DNA from: Marinobacter gudaonensis
GTDB lineage: Bacteria > Pseudomonadota > Gammaproteobacteria > Pseudomonadales > Oleiphilaceae
NCBI RefSeq assembly: GCF_900115175.1
Contig: NZ_FOYV01000002.1
Location: 186,001 to 250,000, forward strand
Direction of reading: 5' to 3'
DNA: 64,000 nt
Both the position numbers and the translations under genes were made by a program. Shown here piece after piece: positions 35,133 to 43,499 of this stretch (position 1 is the stretch's first letter; every line of letters begins with the position of its first letter). The notes under the pieces were generated by a model, which was given only the letters and a program-made list of their open reading frames with translations, did no database searches and was not told where the DNA came from.

Positions 35133-36485
35133 TCAGTCCTTGAACTGGGCCTTGTCCAGGCCGTGTTTGCGCATCTTGTCGTAGAGCGTTTTACGAGCAA
35201 TGCCCAGTTGCACCATGGTGTCTTTGATGCTGCCATGGCAGGCATTCAGGGCACTGATAATGGCCGAGCGCTCAAAGCCATCCATCATCTCGGAGAGCGT
35301 CTGGCGACCGGCCACATTGGCAGTACCGGACGGATCGTTCTCGTCGAGGGCGGCCGGCCCGAGCAACACGTAGCGTTCCGCCAGGTTCCGCAGTTCCCGC
35401 ACGTTGCCGGGCCAGGAATGCTGCATAAGGCGGGCGGCCTGGCCCGCGTCCAGCGGAACGCTTTCCCGATCGTACCGGGCTGCCGCAATCAGCACGAAAT
35501 GGTGAAACAGGAGGGGGATGTCCTCCTTGCGTTCGCGGAGCGGCGGAATGTCCACCTTGACCACGTTCAGCCGGTAGTAGAGGTCGGAGCGGAATTCGCC
35601 GTCGTCGCTGAGTTTTTTCAGGTCTGCCTTGGTGGCGGCAATAATGCGCACATCCACATCCTGAACCACATTGCTCCCCAGGCGCTCAACCTTCTGCTCC
35701 TCCAGCACCCTCAGCAGCTTCACCTGCAGGGGCATCGGCATGCTCTCCACTTCATCGAGGAACAGCGTGCCTTTGTGGGCGTGTTCAATCTTGCCAATCC
35801 GGCGTTTGTCGGCACCGGTGAAGGCGCCTGCCTCGTGGCCAAAAAGCTCGCTTTCGATCAGGTTTTCCGGCACAGCGCCGCAGTTGATGGCAACGAAGTT
35901 ATGGGCACTGCGGGCGCTGTTCTCGTGGATATACCGGGCCAGGGCGTCCTTGCCCGAGCCGGTTTCGCCGTGCAGAAGAATGTTGGCGGAGATATCCAGG
36001 ATCGGATCGATGGTGGCCATGACTTTCTGCATGGTGGGGGAATCCCCCAGAATCCGCGGGCCGGGCCGCGCCAAATGCCGCAACTGGGCCTTGAGGCGAC
36101 GGTTCTCCAGGGCCAGATGGCGTTTCTCGAGGGCATGCCGCAACAGCTCTATGAGCTCATCGTGATCGAAGGGCTTCTCGATGAAATCGTAGGCGCCCTG
36201 TTGCATGGCGGTCACCGCCGTGCTGATGTCGCCCTGGCCAGTGAGGATGATCACTGGTATGGCTTCGTCCATGCGGCGAATACGCTCGAGCATCTCCAGG
36301 CCGTTCATCTCCGGCATGTTGTAGTCACACAGAACCACACCATCGTAGTCGGCAGTGATGTGACCCAGCGCCGTCGGCGCATCACCAAAACAGCCAACCG
36401 GCAGCTCTTCCAGCGTCAGGGTCTGGGCGATAGCCTGGCGAATGTGCGGGTCATCGTCCACGAAGATTACCAAGGGCTCTTTCAT
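35133..36485 (-). CDS. dctD: sigma-54 response regulator DctD (first copy)
   Basis: A 450-residue activator with a receiver domain (VIFVDDDPHIRQAIAQTL, phospho-Asp in GVVLCDYNMPEMNG) and an AAA+ domain. The AAA+ domain has Walker A HGETGSGKDALARYIH, the sigma-54 contact loop HEAGAFTGADKRRIG and Walker B TLFLDEVESMP. A Fis-type helix-turn-helix (MVQLGIARKTLYDKMRKHGL) ends the protein. The start at 36485 overlaps the dctB stop by four bases (ATGA). It should activate the TAXI-TRAP operon upstream, which has a sigma-54 promoter. Confidence 0.92.
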   Translation of the reverse strand: MKEPLVIFVDDDPHIRQAIAQTLTLEELPVGCFGDAPTALGHITADYDGVVLCDYNMPEMNGLEMLERIRRMDEAIPVIILTGQGDISTAVTAMQQGAYDFIEKPFDHDELIELLRHALEKRHLALENRRLKAQLRHLARPGPRILGDSPTMQKVMATIDPILDISANILLHGETGSGKDALARYIHENSARSAHNFVAINCGAVPENLIESELFGHEAGAFTGADKRRIGKIEHAHKGTLFLDEVESMPMPLQVKLLRVLEEQKVERLGSNVVQDVDVRIIAATKADLKKLSDDGEFRSDLYYRLNVVKVDIPPLRERKEDIPLLFHHFVLIAAARYDRESVPLDAGQAARLMQHSWPGNVRELRNLAERYVLLGPAALDENDPSGTANVAGRQTLSEMMDGFERSAIISALNACHGSIKDTMVQLGIARKTLYDKMRKHGLDKAQFKD

Positions 36486-38296
36486 TCCGTGGCCTCCCGT
36501 TTCCTGAGGGTTAGTACAAATTCCGCGCCCGGGCCGTCGCGTCGATTCCGCCCGGTGAGGCTGCCGCCCAACGCGTCCACAATCTGGCGCGAGATAGAAA
36601 GCCCAAGACCGAGGCCCTGCTTCACCGACTTGGTGGTGAAGAACGGCTCGAAAATCTGTTCGGTATCGCCCTGCAAACCGGGGCCGTTGTCCCGCACCAG
36701 GCACCGCCAGAAATCGTCGGTTTCTTCAATATCAATCCGCACTTCGGGGCGTTCGCCGCTTTCCACGGCCTGAACGGCGTTGGCCATCAGGTTCACCATC
36801 ACCTGCTCGATGCGGATAAGATCGCCATGGCACATCACCGGTTTGTCCGGCCGGTTCCAGCGTATGGCAATCTCCGAGCTGGATTTCTGGGCAACAATAA
36901 TCTTCAGCGAGGCATCAATCGACTGACGCAGATCCACCACTGCCGGCGGTCCCTCGGACTTGCGCGCGAACACCTTGAACTGCCGCGTCAGCTCCGCCAT
37001 CTTGTCGCACAGCGAGATAATTTCTGTCAGGTTAGCATCCACCATCTCGCTGGCGCCTTTTTCGAGGAATCGCCGGCTGTTTCTGGCGTAGGTCTGGATG
37101 GCCGTCAATGGCTGGTTCATTTCGTGGTTGAGGCCCGCCGACATCTGGCCCAGGACCGCCAGTTTGGCTGCCTGGATCAGCTCCTGCTGGGTTTCCCGCA
37201 ATTCGTTCTGGGTGCGTTCCCGCTCGCGGATTTCCTCCACCAGCTTGCGGTTGGAGTTTTCCAGATCTGCGGTGCGCTCGGCCACACTGCGCTCCAGTTG
37301 CTCACCCCGCAAGGCCAGCTCGGCTTCGCGTCGATAACGCTCCCGCAGGTAGAGCCAGGTCAGCAGCCCACCGAAAAACAGCGCGGCGCCACCGATGGCA
37401 AACCCGAGCCGGGTCCAGACCACCGAATGGGTGCTGACCATGACCTGAAGCGTCCAGTCCATGCGTGGCAGCGGCGTGCGTACACTCAGGTACTCCCGAG
37501 GCTTGCCGTTTTCCCGGATCCGGATGGTGGCCGACTGGTCGGACAACCCGGCGGGCTTGCCCAGGGTTTCCAGGGCCATGGGCGCCAGGTCGCGGTCGGG
37601 GTAGCGCTGGCGCGAGTACTCATCCGGTACCCCACTGTCCAGCCCGGAGAAGTTCCGGTAAAGCCAGTTGGGTTTGCTGGCAAGGAAACTGATGCCGTTC
37701 TGGTCCAGAACGACCATTTCAGCCTCACGCAGGCCCGCAGGGCGGTCCCACTGGGATTCCAGCTCGTGGACCAGCACCTTCACCGCAACCACACCAAGCA
37801 TACGGCCGTCCTCGTCCCGAACCGGGTGCGAGAAATACAGCCCCCGAACCCCCGACATCAGACCAAGCGCAAAATAGATCGCGGAATCGCCAGATTCCAG
37901 GGCCTCGAAGAAATAGGGGCGAAAACCGAAGTTGCGGCCGACAAAGCTGTCGGGCTGGAGGTAGTTGTTGGCGGCGATGGTCAGGCCATCTGTGTCCATC
38001 AGGTAGACATCGGAACTGCCAACAATGGTCGCCATGCGCTGCATCTGCTCGTTGGCAGCCAGTATGGCAGCCGGGCTGTCCGGAGCCTCCAGCGCCCGGG
38101 CGAGTACCGGATGCTCGGCCATCAGTTCGGGCACAGGCAGATACCGGTTGAGCTCATTGGCCACCAGCTGTCGGTAGCGGAAGGATTCCTCAAGGCTCTC
38201 CTGCTCGACCTGCCGGTAACCGACCCAGCCACCGAGCACCCAGCTGCCCACGAGGGTCACCAAAAAGAGGAGGAAAACGCCGATCCGGTAGGCCAT
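36482..38296 (-). CDS. dctB: DctB-like sensor histidine kinase (first copy)
   Basis: A 604-residue kinase. A membrane segment (residues about 5-25) precedes a periplasmic double-Cache/PAS-like sensor domain (residues about 30-285, with MDTDGLTIAANNYLQPDSFVGRNFGFRPYF, a DctB hallmark). A second segment lies near 295-315, followed by a coiled coil and the kinase core (GLNHEMNQPLTAIQTYARNSRRFL, MVNLMANAVQAV, DNGPGL, GLGLGLSIS). It is translationally coupled to dctD. C4-dicarboxylates are the classical ligands; the true ligand here is unknown. Confidence 0.9.
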   Translation of the reverse strand: MAYRIGVFLLFLVTLVGSWVLGGWVGYRQVEQESLEESFRYRQLVANELNRYLPVPELMAEHPVLARALEAPDSPAAILAANEQMQRMATIVGSSDVYLMDTDGLTIAANNYLQPDSFVGRNFGFRPYFFEALESGDSAIYFALGLMSGVRGLYFSHPVRDEDGRMLGVVAVKVLVHELESQWDRPAGLREAEMVVLDQNGISFLASKPNWLYRNFSGLDSGVPDEYSRQRYPDRDLAPMALETLGKPAGLSDQSATIRIRENGKPREYLSVRTPLPRMDWTLQVMVSTHSVVWTRLGFAIGGAALFFGGLLTWLYLRERYRREAELALRGEQLERSVAERTADLENSNRKLVEEIRERERTQNELRETQQELIQAAKLAVLGQMSAGLNHEMNQPLTAIQTYARNSRRFLEKGASEMVDANLTEIISLCDKMAELTRQFKVFARKSEGPPAVVDLRQSIDASLKIIVAQKSSSEIAIRWNRPDKPVMCHGDLIRIEQVMVNLMANAVQAVESGERPEVRIDIEETDDFWRCLVRDNGPGLQGDTEQIFEPFFTTKSVKQGLGLGLSISRQIVDALGGSLTGRNRRDGPGAEFVLTLRKREATE

Positions 38297-38351
38297 AAAA
38301 GCCGGTTCCTACATGACTCTTGAAAGCCGCTAGAGTATAGCCGGCCGGACC

Positions 38352-38385
38352 ACAGAACAACCGGGCCAACGCCCGGCTGCTCTGT
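38352..38385 (-). promoter_or_regulatory. stable hairpin between the TRAP permease and dctB
   Basis: In the minus-strand RNA, 15 consecutive pairs (two of them G-U) can form around a four-base loop (outer limits 38352 and 38385). It lies 20 bases past the permease stop and about 55 bases before dctB. There is no T tract. It may separate abundant transporter mRNA from weaker dctBD expression. Confidence 0.5.
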
Positions 38386-38405
38386 TCATCGGAGACCGCT
38401 CCCGG

Positions 38406-40595
38406 TCACGCCGGGTTAGCAGTCGCCAGACGGGCCCTGCGTTGCTTCTGGATAATAAACACCACCAGTGCCAGGCCAACGCCGGTGAGGTCGGTCCAAA
38501 GACCGCCTTCGATCATCAACAGGGCTGCGGCGATGAGCATAATTCGGCTCGCCCAGGAGGCAGATACCTGCCCGAACCAGCCCAGTACGCCGCCCGACAA
38601 CAGGTACACACCGAAGGTGGCGGTCACCAGCGCCCGTGCAATCTCGAACCAGCCTGCGTCCATCAACAGCGCGCTGTTATAGAAGAACATGAACGGTACG
38701 ATGAACGCGGCAATGCCGATCCGGAACGAGGCCACCGAGGTAGCCATGGCGTTGGCTCCGGAAATTCCCGCCGCAGCGTAGGAGGCAAGGGCAACCGGCG
38801 GCGTGATGGCAGACACGACAGCAAAGTAGAACACAAAGAAGTGCGCTGTCAGCGGCTCAATCCCCAACTGCACGAGACCGGGCGCAACCACTGACGCGGC
38901 CACCGCATAGGCAGCCGTGGTGGGCATGCCCATGCCCAGCAGGATGGAAATGAACATCGCGAAAATAAGCGCCAGCAACTGACTGGCTTCCGCAACATCC
39001 AGCAGCAGTACCGAAAACCGCGCGCCAACACCGGTCAGCGAGATGACACCGACGATGATACCGGCGGCGGCACACACCACGATGATCTGGATGGACATGA
39101 CCGACGCCAGGTCCAGAGCCCTGAGGATGGCGCGAATGCCCATCTTGTTGGGCGACAGCCAGCTCACAACGGCGGCTGATACGGTAGCCAGGGTGCCGGC
39201 CCGAATCACGGAGTAACCCTGGAACAACGCCACAATCAGGATAATGATCGGGATGAACAGATAGATCTGCTTGATCAGACGCCGCAGCTTGGGCAGTTCG
39301 TCCTCACGCATGCCTCGCATGCCAGTCTTGGCGGCTTCGAAATCCACCATGAAGTAAACCGACGCGAAATACAGGATCGCCGGAATCACCGCCGCGATGG
39401 CGATTTCGGTGTAGGGGATGCCGGTAATCTCGGCCATGATGAAGGCACCGGCACCCATGATCGGGGGCATGATCTGACCGCCCGTTGACGCGGCGGCTTC
39501 CACGGCGCCGGCGGAGGTCTTCTTGTAACCCACTTTCTTCATCAGCGGGATAGTCAGCGAGCCGGTGGATACCACGTTGCCGGCACTGGTGCCGTTGATC
39601 ATGCCCATAAGACCGGAGGCAAAGATGGCCACCTTGGCGGGACCACCACGGGACCGGCCGGCGGCCGCGAAGGCAAAGTTCACGAAGTAGTCACCCACCT
39701 TGGACGCCTGCAGGAAGGCGGCAAAGATGATGAACAGGATGATGTAGGTGGACGACACCGCCGTGGTGGGTCCCAGGATACCGGCGTCGGTGTATACCTG
39801 ACTGAAGAAACGTTTGACCGACAGGCCCGGGTAGCCGAGGAAACCTGGCAGGTAAGGCCCGACAAACACGTAGGCCACGAACACCAGGCCTATGATCACG
39901 AGCGCCATGCCAGCCACGCGGCGGGTCATTTCCAGTATCAGGGCGCTGCCGGCGACCGCGGCAAAGGAGATCCCCACTGGAGAGAACGGGGTGCCCGTCG
40001 ACATGCGGATGTTGGTGTTGTAAACCACCAGCAGATAAGCGGCGACAGACAGGGAGCAGACCATCAGCACCAGGTCCGGCACACTGAAACGTGAACGTTC
40101 CCGCTGGTGGAACCAGCTCAGAATGATGCCGAGGGAGGTGGCGGCAAGCAGCGGCCAGCCGTAGTGCCAGGTCTCAAGCTCCGGCGCAATGCGCATGGCC
40201 CCGTTGTTAAGGGTCTGGTAGAAAGCGAACGCCTGGTACAGGGAATAGAACGCAGGCAACAGCGCCACGGCCGCCATCCAGGTGGTCCAGCGGTGGCGGG
40301 CACCGCCCTCTTCGGCGGTGGCAAACCGCGTGCCCGCGTACAGCATGAAGCCGAGCAGCAGTGCGCCAGCCACGTGAACAATCCGGAACGACCAGGTTTC
40401 CAGCGGGGTGATGTTCAGGGTGTACAGATGGAACGACGAGTAGGCGATCGTCAGAACTGTCACCAGTTTCAGTAGCCAGCCATCGAACAACCGTCGATTG
40501 GCCTCGACCGGCTCCTCATCGACGTTGTGGGCCAGAATGTGGTCTTCGTCCTCGGTTACCCGGGGCGAATGTTGGAGTTCGCGTTCAGTGGACAT
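38406..40595 (-). CDS. TRAP transporter permease, fused 4TM/12TM (first copy)
   Basis: A 729-residue membrane protein combining the small (DctQ-like) and large (DctM-like) TRAP subunits. About four N-terminal helices (residues 40-190) are followed by the DctM domain with GGPAKVAIFASGLMGMINGTSAGNVVSTG, AAASTGGQIMPPIMGAGAFIMAE and LGMGMPTTAAYAVAASVVAPGL. Such fusions work with TAXI-type binding proteins, and one is encoded directly upstream. It imports an organic acid or similar solute with sodium or protons. Confidence 0.92.
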   Translation of the reverse strand: MSTERELQHSPRVTEDEDHILAHNVDEEPVEANRRLFDGWLLKLVTVLTIAYSSFHLYTLNITPLETWSFRIVHVAGALLLGFMLYAGTRFATAEEGGARHRWTTWMAAVALLPAFYSLYQAFAFYQTLNNGAMRIAPELETWHYGWPLLAATSLGIILSWFHQRERSRFSVPDLVLMVCSLSVAAYLLVVYNTNIRMSTGTPFSPVGISFAAVAGSALILEMTRRVAGMALVIIGLVFVAYVFVGPYLPGFLGYPGLSVKRFFSQVYTDAGILGPTTAVSSTYIILFIIFAAFLQASKVGDYFVNFAFAAAGRSRGGPAKVAIFASGLMGMINGTSAGNVVSTGSLTIPLMKKVGYKKTSAGAVEAAASTGGQIMPPIMGAGAFIMAEITGIPYTEIAIAAVIPAILYFASVYFMVDFEAAKTGMRGMREDELPKLRRLIKQIYLFIPIIILIVALFQGYSVIRAGTLATVSAAVVSWLSPNKMGIRAILRALDLASVMSIQIIVVCAAAGIIVGVISLTGVGARFSVLLLDVAEASQLLALIFAMFISILLGMGMPTTAAYAVAASVVAPGLVQLGIEPLTAHFFVFYFAVVSAITPPVALASYAAAGISGANAMATSVASFRIGIAAFIVPFMFFYNSALLMDAGWFEIARALVTATFGVYLLSGGVLGWFGQVSASWASRIMLIAAALLMIEGGLWTDLTGVGLALVVFIIQKQRRARLATANPA

Positions 40596-40645
40596 GGTTC
40601 AAGCCTGCTAGCGGGGCAACGAAATGGAATCTGGGCTAGAAAATC

Positions 40646-40669
40646 AGGAGGCTGCCGAAGCAGCCCCCT
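40646..40669 (-). promoter_or_regulatory. UUCG-capped hairpin between binding-protein and permease genes
   Basis: On the minus strand a 10-bp stem with one mismatch closes on a CTGC-TTCG-GCAG tip, an extra-stable UUCG tetraloop. It lies 16 bases after the binding-protein stop and about 50 bases before the permease ATG. Such stems often keep upstream mRNA stable so that binding protein is made in excess. Confidence 0.6.
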
Positions 40670-40684
40670 CAGAAGCTACGGGTG

Positions 40685-41659
40685 TTACTTGATCCGGTCT
40701 GCCGGAATCTCGTAGCCGTTTTCATTGAACCAACGCGCTGCGCCCGGGTGCCAGGGCAGAACATTGTTCTTGGTGTAGTTCTCAGGAACGCTGGTACGCG
40801 CCGCCTTGTGGATAGACACCATCTTGTCGTTGTTTTCCATGGTGGTCTTCACCATCTCATAGACCAGGCTTTCAGAGACGTCGCAGTTGGCGATCGCGAA
40901 GTTCCACATGGACACCACGGTGGAGGGCTCATCCAGTGACTGATAAGTGCTGGCCGGGATAGTGAATTCGGCCACCGGGAAGGCCTCGGTGATCTTCTTC
41001 AGCTCTTCCTCGGTCATGCCGATGATGTTCACGTCGGTCTGAACTTCCAGCTGGCTTACGGCAGGGATGGGAATACCGGCGGCAAAGGCCACCACGTCAA
41101 TCAGGCCATCCTGAAGCTGGGTACCCAGGTCGGCCCAACTGCCATTACGACGCTCGAAGTTCACACCCAGGGTTTCCATCATCTTCGGGAAATAGGTGTC
41201 AGAGGTGGAACCGGCCGGGCCGAAACCAATCTTGGCACCATCGGGAATGTCGGCGATGGACGTGATGCCGGAGCTGGACAGGGTGGTTACCGAGAACGGA
41301 GTCTGGTACATGGGGAACATGGCACAGACGTTGTCCATGGCCATGCCCGGAGCCAGCGGGCTGTTGCCTTCCAGTGATTCCCGGGCCGGGCCCATGGTGG
41401 TCAGGCCAAAGTTGAGGTCACCGGTGTGCACCAGCGCCATGTTCTGCATCGGGCCGCCAGTGATCTCGGCGCCACCGGAAATACCCAGAGTCTCGGCCAT
41501 GTAGTTGGCCCAGCCAGAACCGTAGGCAAAGTAGGTTCCGCCCTGACTGGCGGTGCCGATGGTGAAGCTCTGGGGCCAGTCGGACTTGTCCTGGGCGGCT
41601 ACGGGGCCGGCGATGATGGTAGTGGCAACGGCGGCTGCCAGAACGGCTTTGATCTTCAT
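40685..41659 (-). CDS. TAXI-family TRAP solute-binding protein (first copy)
   Basis: A 324-residue periplasmic binding protein. The signal peptide is residues 1-22 (ending AGPVAAQ). The TAXI family signature appears early (FTIGTASQGGTYFAYGSGWANYMAETLG) with FGPAGSTSDTYFPKMMETLGV and WADLGTQLQDGLIDVVAFAAGIP later. The start at 41659 is the only one beginning at the signal peptide. It is the first gene of the TAXI-permease-dctB-dctD run and lies about 63 bases from a predicted sigma-54 transcription start. Ligand unknown. Confidence 0.92.
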   Translation of the reverse strand: MKIKAVLAAAVATTIIAGPVAAQDKSDWPQSFTIGTASQGGTYFAYGSGWANYMAETLGISGGAEITGGPMQNMALVHTGDLNFGLTTMGPARESLEGNSPLAPGMAMDNVCAMFPMYQTPFSVTTLSSSGITSIADIPDGAKIGFGPAGSTSDTYFPKMMETLGVNFERRNGSWADLGTQLQDGLIDVVAFAAGIPIPAVSQLEVQTDVNIIGMTEEELKKITEAFPVAEFTIPASTYQSLDEPSTVVSMWNFAIANCDVSESLVYEMVKTTMENNDKMVSIHKAARTSVPENYTKNNVLPWHPGAARWFNENGYEIPADRIK

Positions 41660-41733
41660 AGAGGATGCTCCCTGATATCGTTTTGTTAGTTGGGTGCTCA
41701 ACGAAGCGAAAAGGCTTCGATTCTCCGGGTACA

Positions 41734-41748
41734 GCAAGGACCAGACCA
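41734..41748 (-). promoter_or_regulatory. sigma-54 promoter of the first TAXI-TRAP operon
   Basis: On the minus strand TGGTCTGGTCCTTGC gives GG-N10-GC, the -24/-12 rule, with TGG and TTGC both matching consensus TGGCACG-N4-TTGC. Transcription would begin near 41722, about 63 bases before the binding-protein ATG. The adjacent DctD is a sigma-54 activator, which supports this call. Confidence 0.7.
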
Positions 41749-41810
41749 AATCCCGAAAATTCTTATAAAACAGGCACCTACGATACGAGAGACCGTCGGC
41801 ACATGTCTAC

Positions 41811-41871
41811 GATGGGTAGGATCCCACCCATCACTGGGCACCAATGGGTGGGAAGCGAAACACACTTTGTG
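41811..41871 (-). promoter_or_regulatory. inverted repeats, candidate activator site for DctD
   Basis: TCCCACCCA (41822-41830) and TGGGTGGGA (41845-41853) are perfect reverse complements 14 bases apart. A third copy, TGGGTAGGA, lies alongside at 41813-41821, and ACACA-CTT-TGTGT (41859-41871) is a further small palindrome. Their centre lies about 115 bases upstream of the predicted sigma-54 start, the usual place for an enhancer-like site. Confidence 0.55.
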
Positions 41872-41920
41872 TAATCACGGAGGCGCCAATAAAACATAGG
41901 GCCCGTTTCCATACCCCGTC

Positions 41921-41950
41921 AAATAAAAAGACCGGCAGAAAAACTGCCGG
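41921..41950 (-). terminator. intrinsic terminator of the dctP gene
   Basis: CCGGCAG (41932-41938) and CTGCCGG (41944-41950) pair around AAAAA. On the minus strand CTTTTTATTT follows at 41930-41921. It lies 57 bases after the dctP stop. Together with the promoter and repeats above, this accounts for the 347-base gap between dctP and the first TAXI gene. Confidence 0.82.
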
Positions 41951-42006
41951 CAGAAGGGCCCTTTGCAGGCCTGGAGAAATCCCGACGCAACGCAGGGATT
42001 GGATCG

Positions 42007-42993
42007 CTAGCCACCCGAATGTTTGCGGGCGGCATCAACAATTGATTTACCGATGGCAGACTCGTACTTCTGCCAGATGGGCACCATTACCTGGCGCCAG
42101 GTCGCAAGTTGCTCTTTGGTGGGCTCCAGCAGTTCAATTCCACGCATTGTTCTGAGTTCTTCCTTGTCATTGATGCTTTTGGCAGTTGCCACGGCATTGC
42201 CGTATTGAAGAGCCACATCAAGTGCATAGGACAAAAGACGCCTTTCCTCCTGTTTCAACCCAGTCCAGAAGGACTGACTGGTGATCAACATGTAACCGAG
42301 TACACCGTGGTTCGAGGCCATCATGTGAGGCTGATAGCGATAGAATTCACTTGAATAGATGTTTGACCAGGTATTCTCTTGGCCATCCACCTGGCCCGCC
42401 CTGATTGCATCGAACGTCTGCGGCCAGGGAATAGGAACAGGTTCCGCCCCCAGCGCCAGAAACTGGTCTTTAAGTACATCGGTATCAATTATCCGGAAAC
42501 GCCGCCCCTGCAAATCTCCGGGCTCCGAGAAATGAGTGGTCGCTGTCAGTTGCTTCAGTCCATTCTGCAGGTATCCCAGGCCCAGAATGTTGTCATCACT
42601 CATGCTGGTAAGAAGCAGTCTGCCCATGAATCCTTCCTGGAAGCTGGTAACAGACTCCATATCGGGGAACATGAAGGGCAGATCAAAAACCTTGAGTTTC
42701 GACGTGTAGTTGGTGAATTTGGACAGCGCCGGTGCGGCGAAGTGAATTCGTCCCTCCGCAATGGCATCGACAGCCTCAACGTCCGACATGAGGCTGGCCT
42801 TCTCATAAATAACCACCTCGAACCGGCCGGGAAGTTTTTCTTCCACTATATCCTTGAACATGACTGCCATTTTGCCCTTGGGCGTATTGGGACCGACAAC
42901 ATGAGAAAAGATCAATTTCGTGGGTTCGGCGAAAGTTGAATTGCTCGCAAATCCCGCCAGCAAGCCAAGTGTCAGTGCCCTTATAATTTTCAT
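42007..42993 (-). CDS. dctP: DctP-type TRAP solute-binding protein without its own permease
   Basis: A 328-residue periplasmic protein. The signal peptide is about residues 1-22 (ending STFAEP). It has the DctP fold signatures IFSHVVGPNTPKGKMAVMFKDIVEEKLPG, the substrate Arg region LQGRRFRIIDTDVLKDQFLALGAEPVPIPW and FDAIRAGQVDGQENTWSNIY. DctP proteins normally pair with separate DctQ and DctM subunits, and neither is encoded nearby. It lies after the second dctBD pair, separated from it by a terminator and about 500 bases, so it probably has its own promoter. It may serve as a sensory or shared binding protein. Confidence 0.9.
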   Translation of the reverse strand: MKIIRALTLGLLAGFASNSTFAEPTKLIFSHVVGPNTPKGKMAVMFKDIVEEKLPGRFEVVIYEKASLMSDVEAVDAIAEGRIHFAAPALSKFTNYTSKLKVFDLPFMFPDMESVTSFQEGFMGRLLLTSMSDDNILGLGYLQNGLKQLTATTHFSEPGDLQGRRFRIIDTDVLKDQFLALGAEPVPIPWPQTFDAIRAGQVDGQENTWSNIYSSEFYRYQPHMMASNHGVLGYMLITSQSFWTGLKQEERRLLSYALDVALQYGNAVATAKSINDKEELRTMRGIELLEPTKEQLATWRQVMVPIWQKYESAIGKSIVDAARKHSGG

Positions 42994-43499
42994 TTCATCA
43001 CTCCTGGCTTAGTGCTTTTTGTGGTTTCTTTGTCATGCTCAGAGCCAACACCAGCTCCTTATCACATTACATGCCAATATTTATGCCATTGAAAAAACGA
43101 AACTTTTTAGAAGAAAACTGATTTATTAAGCGGGAATCTGCCGGCAATGCGGGCTACCGATGAGCGATATTCAGCGCGTCGCGATCAATGGCGATGTAAC
43201 AAGTCACCACCAATCCTCAGACAAAAAAAGGCCGACGAAACATCGCCGGCCAAAGGGTCCACCGGGCGCCCTGAAAAGAACACCCAACACAACAACGACT
43301 TCAGACTTGGACAGGAAAGCCTGAGGCCAACCCGCGAGAGGTAGCCTCACTCAACGGGTTCGCCAGACTTCTAAGAGCAGGAGTCGTGCCAACCTCGAAT
43401 GCGCACAACTTCTTGTTTTCCGGTACTTCAGAGAACAGTTGGGCAGAATTCCGCCAGCTTTTAACCGTTTGGTCAGCGGTACCTCGCTGATCCGATCTA
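42994..43499 (-). other. 506-base gap: dctP upstream region and dctD-2 3' region
   Basis: No convincing gene is present; short open frames here lack ribosome sites and family resemblance. The right half holds the terminator at 43221-43251 for the dctBD-2 transcript. The AT-rich left half (about 43060-43130) should carry the dctP promoter. It contains GG-N10-GG and GG-N10-GA spacings resembling, but not matching, sigma-54 sites. Confidence 0.6.
43221..43251 (-). terminator. intrinsic terminator downstream of dctB-dctD (second copy)
   Basis: GGCCGACG (43230-43237) and CGCCGGCC (43244-43251) form an 8-bp stem with one mismatch around AAACAT. Seven T follow on the minus strand. It is about 250 bases past the dctD stop, leaving a long 3' untranslated region. 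Confidence 0.75.

Noticed and set aside
35115..36773. A 552-codon plus-strand frame opposite dctD-1
   Set aside because: Antisense to an intact receiver-AAA-Fis protein; no domain is visible in the frame.
43072..43088. TGGCATAAATATTGGCA on the minus strand, considered as a sigma-54 promoter for dctP
   Set aside because: The -12 element reads GG where GC is required at the N10 distance. It stays a near miss rather than a called site.
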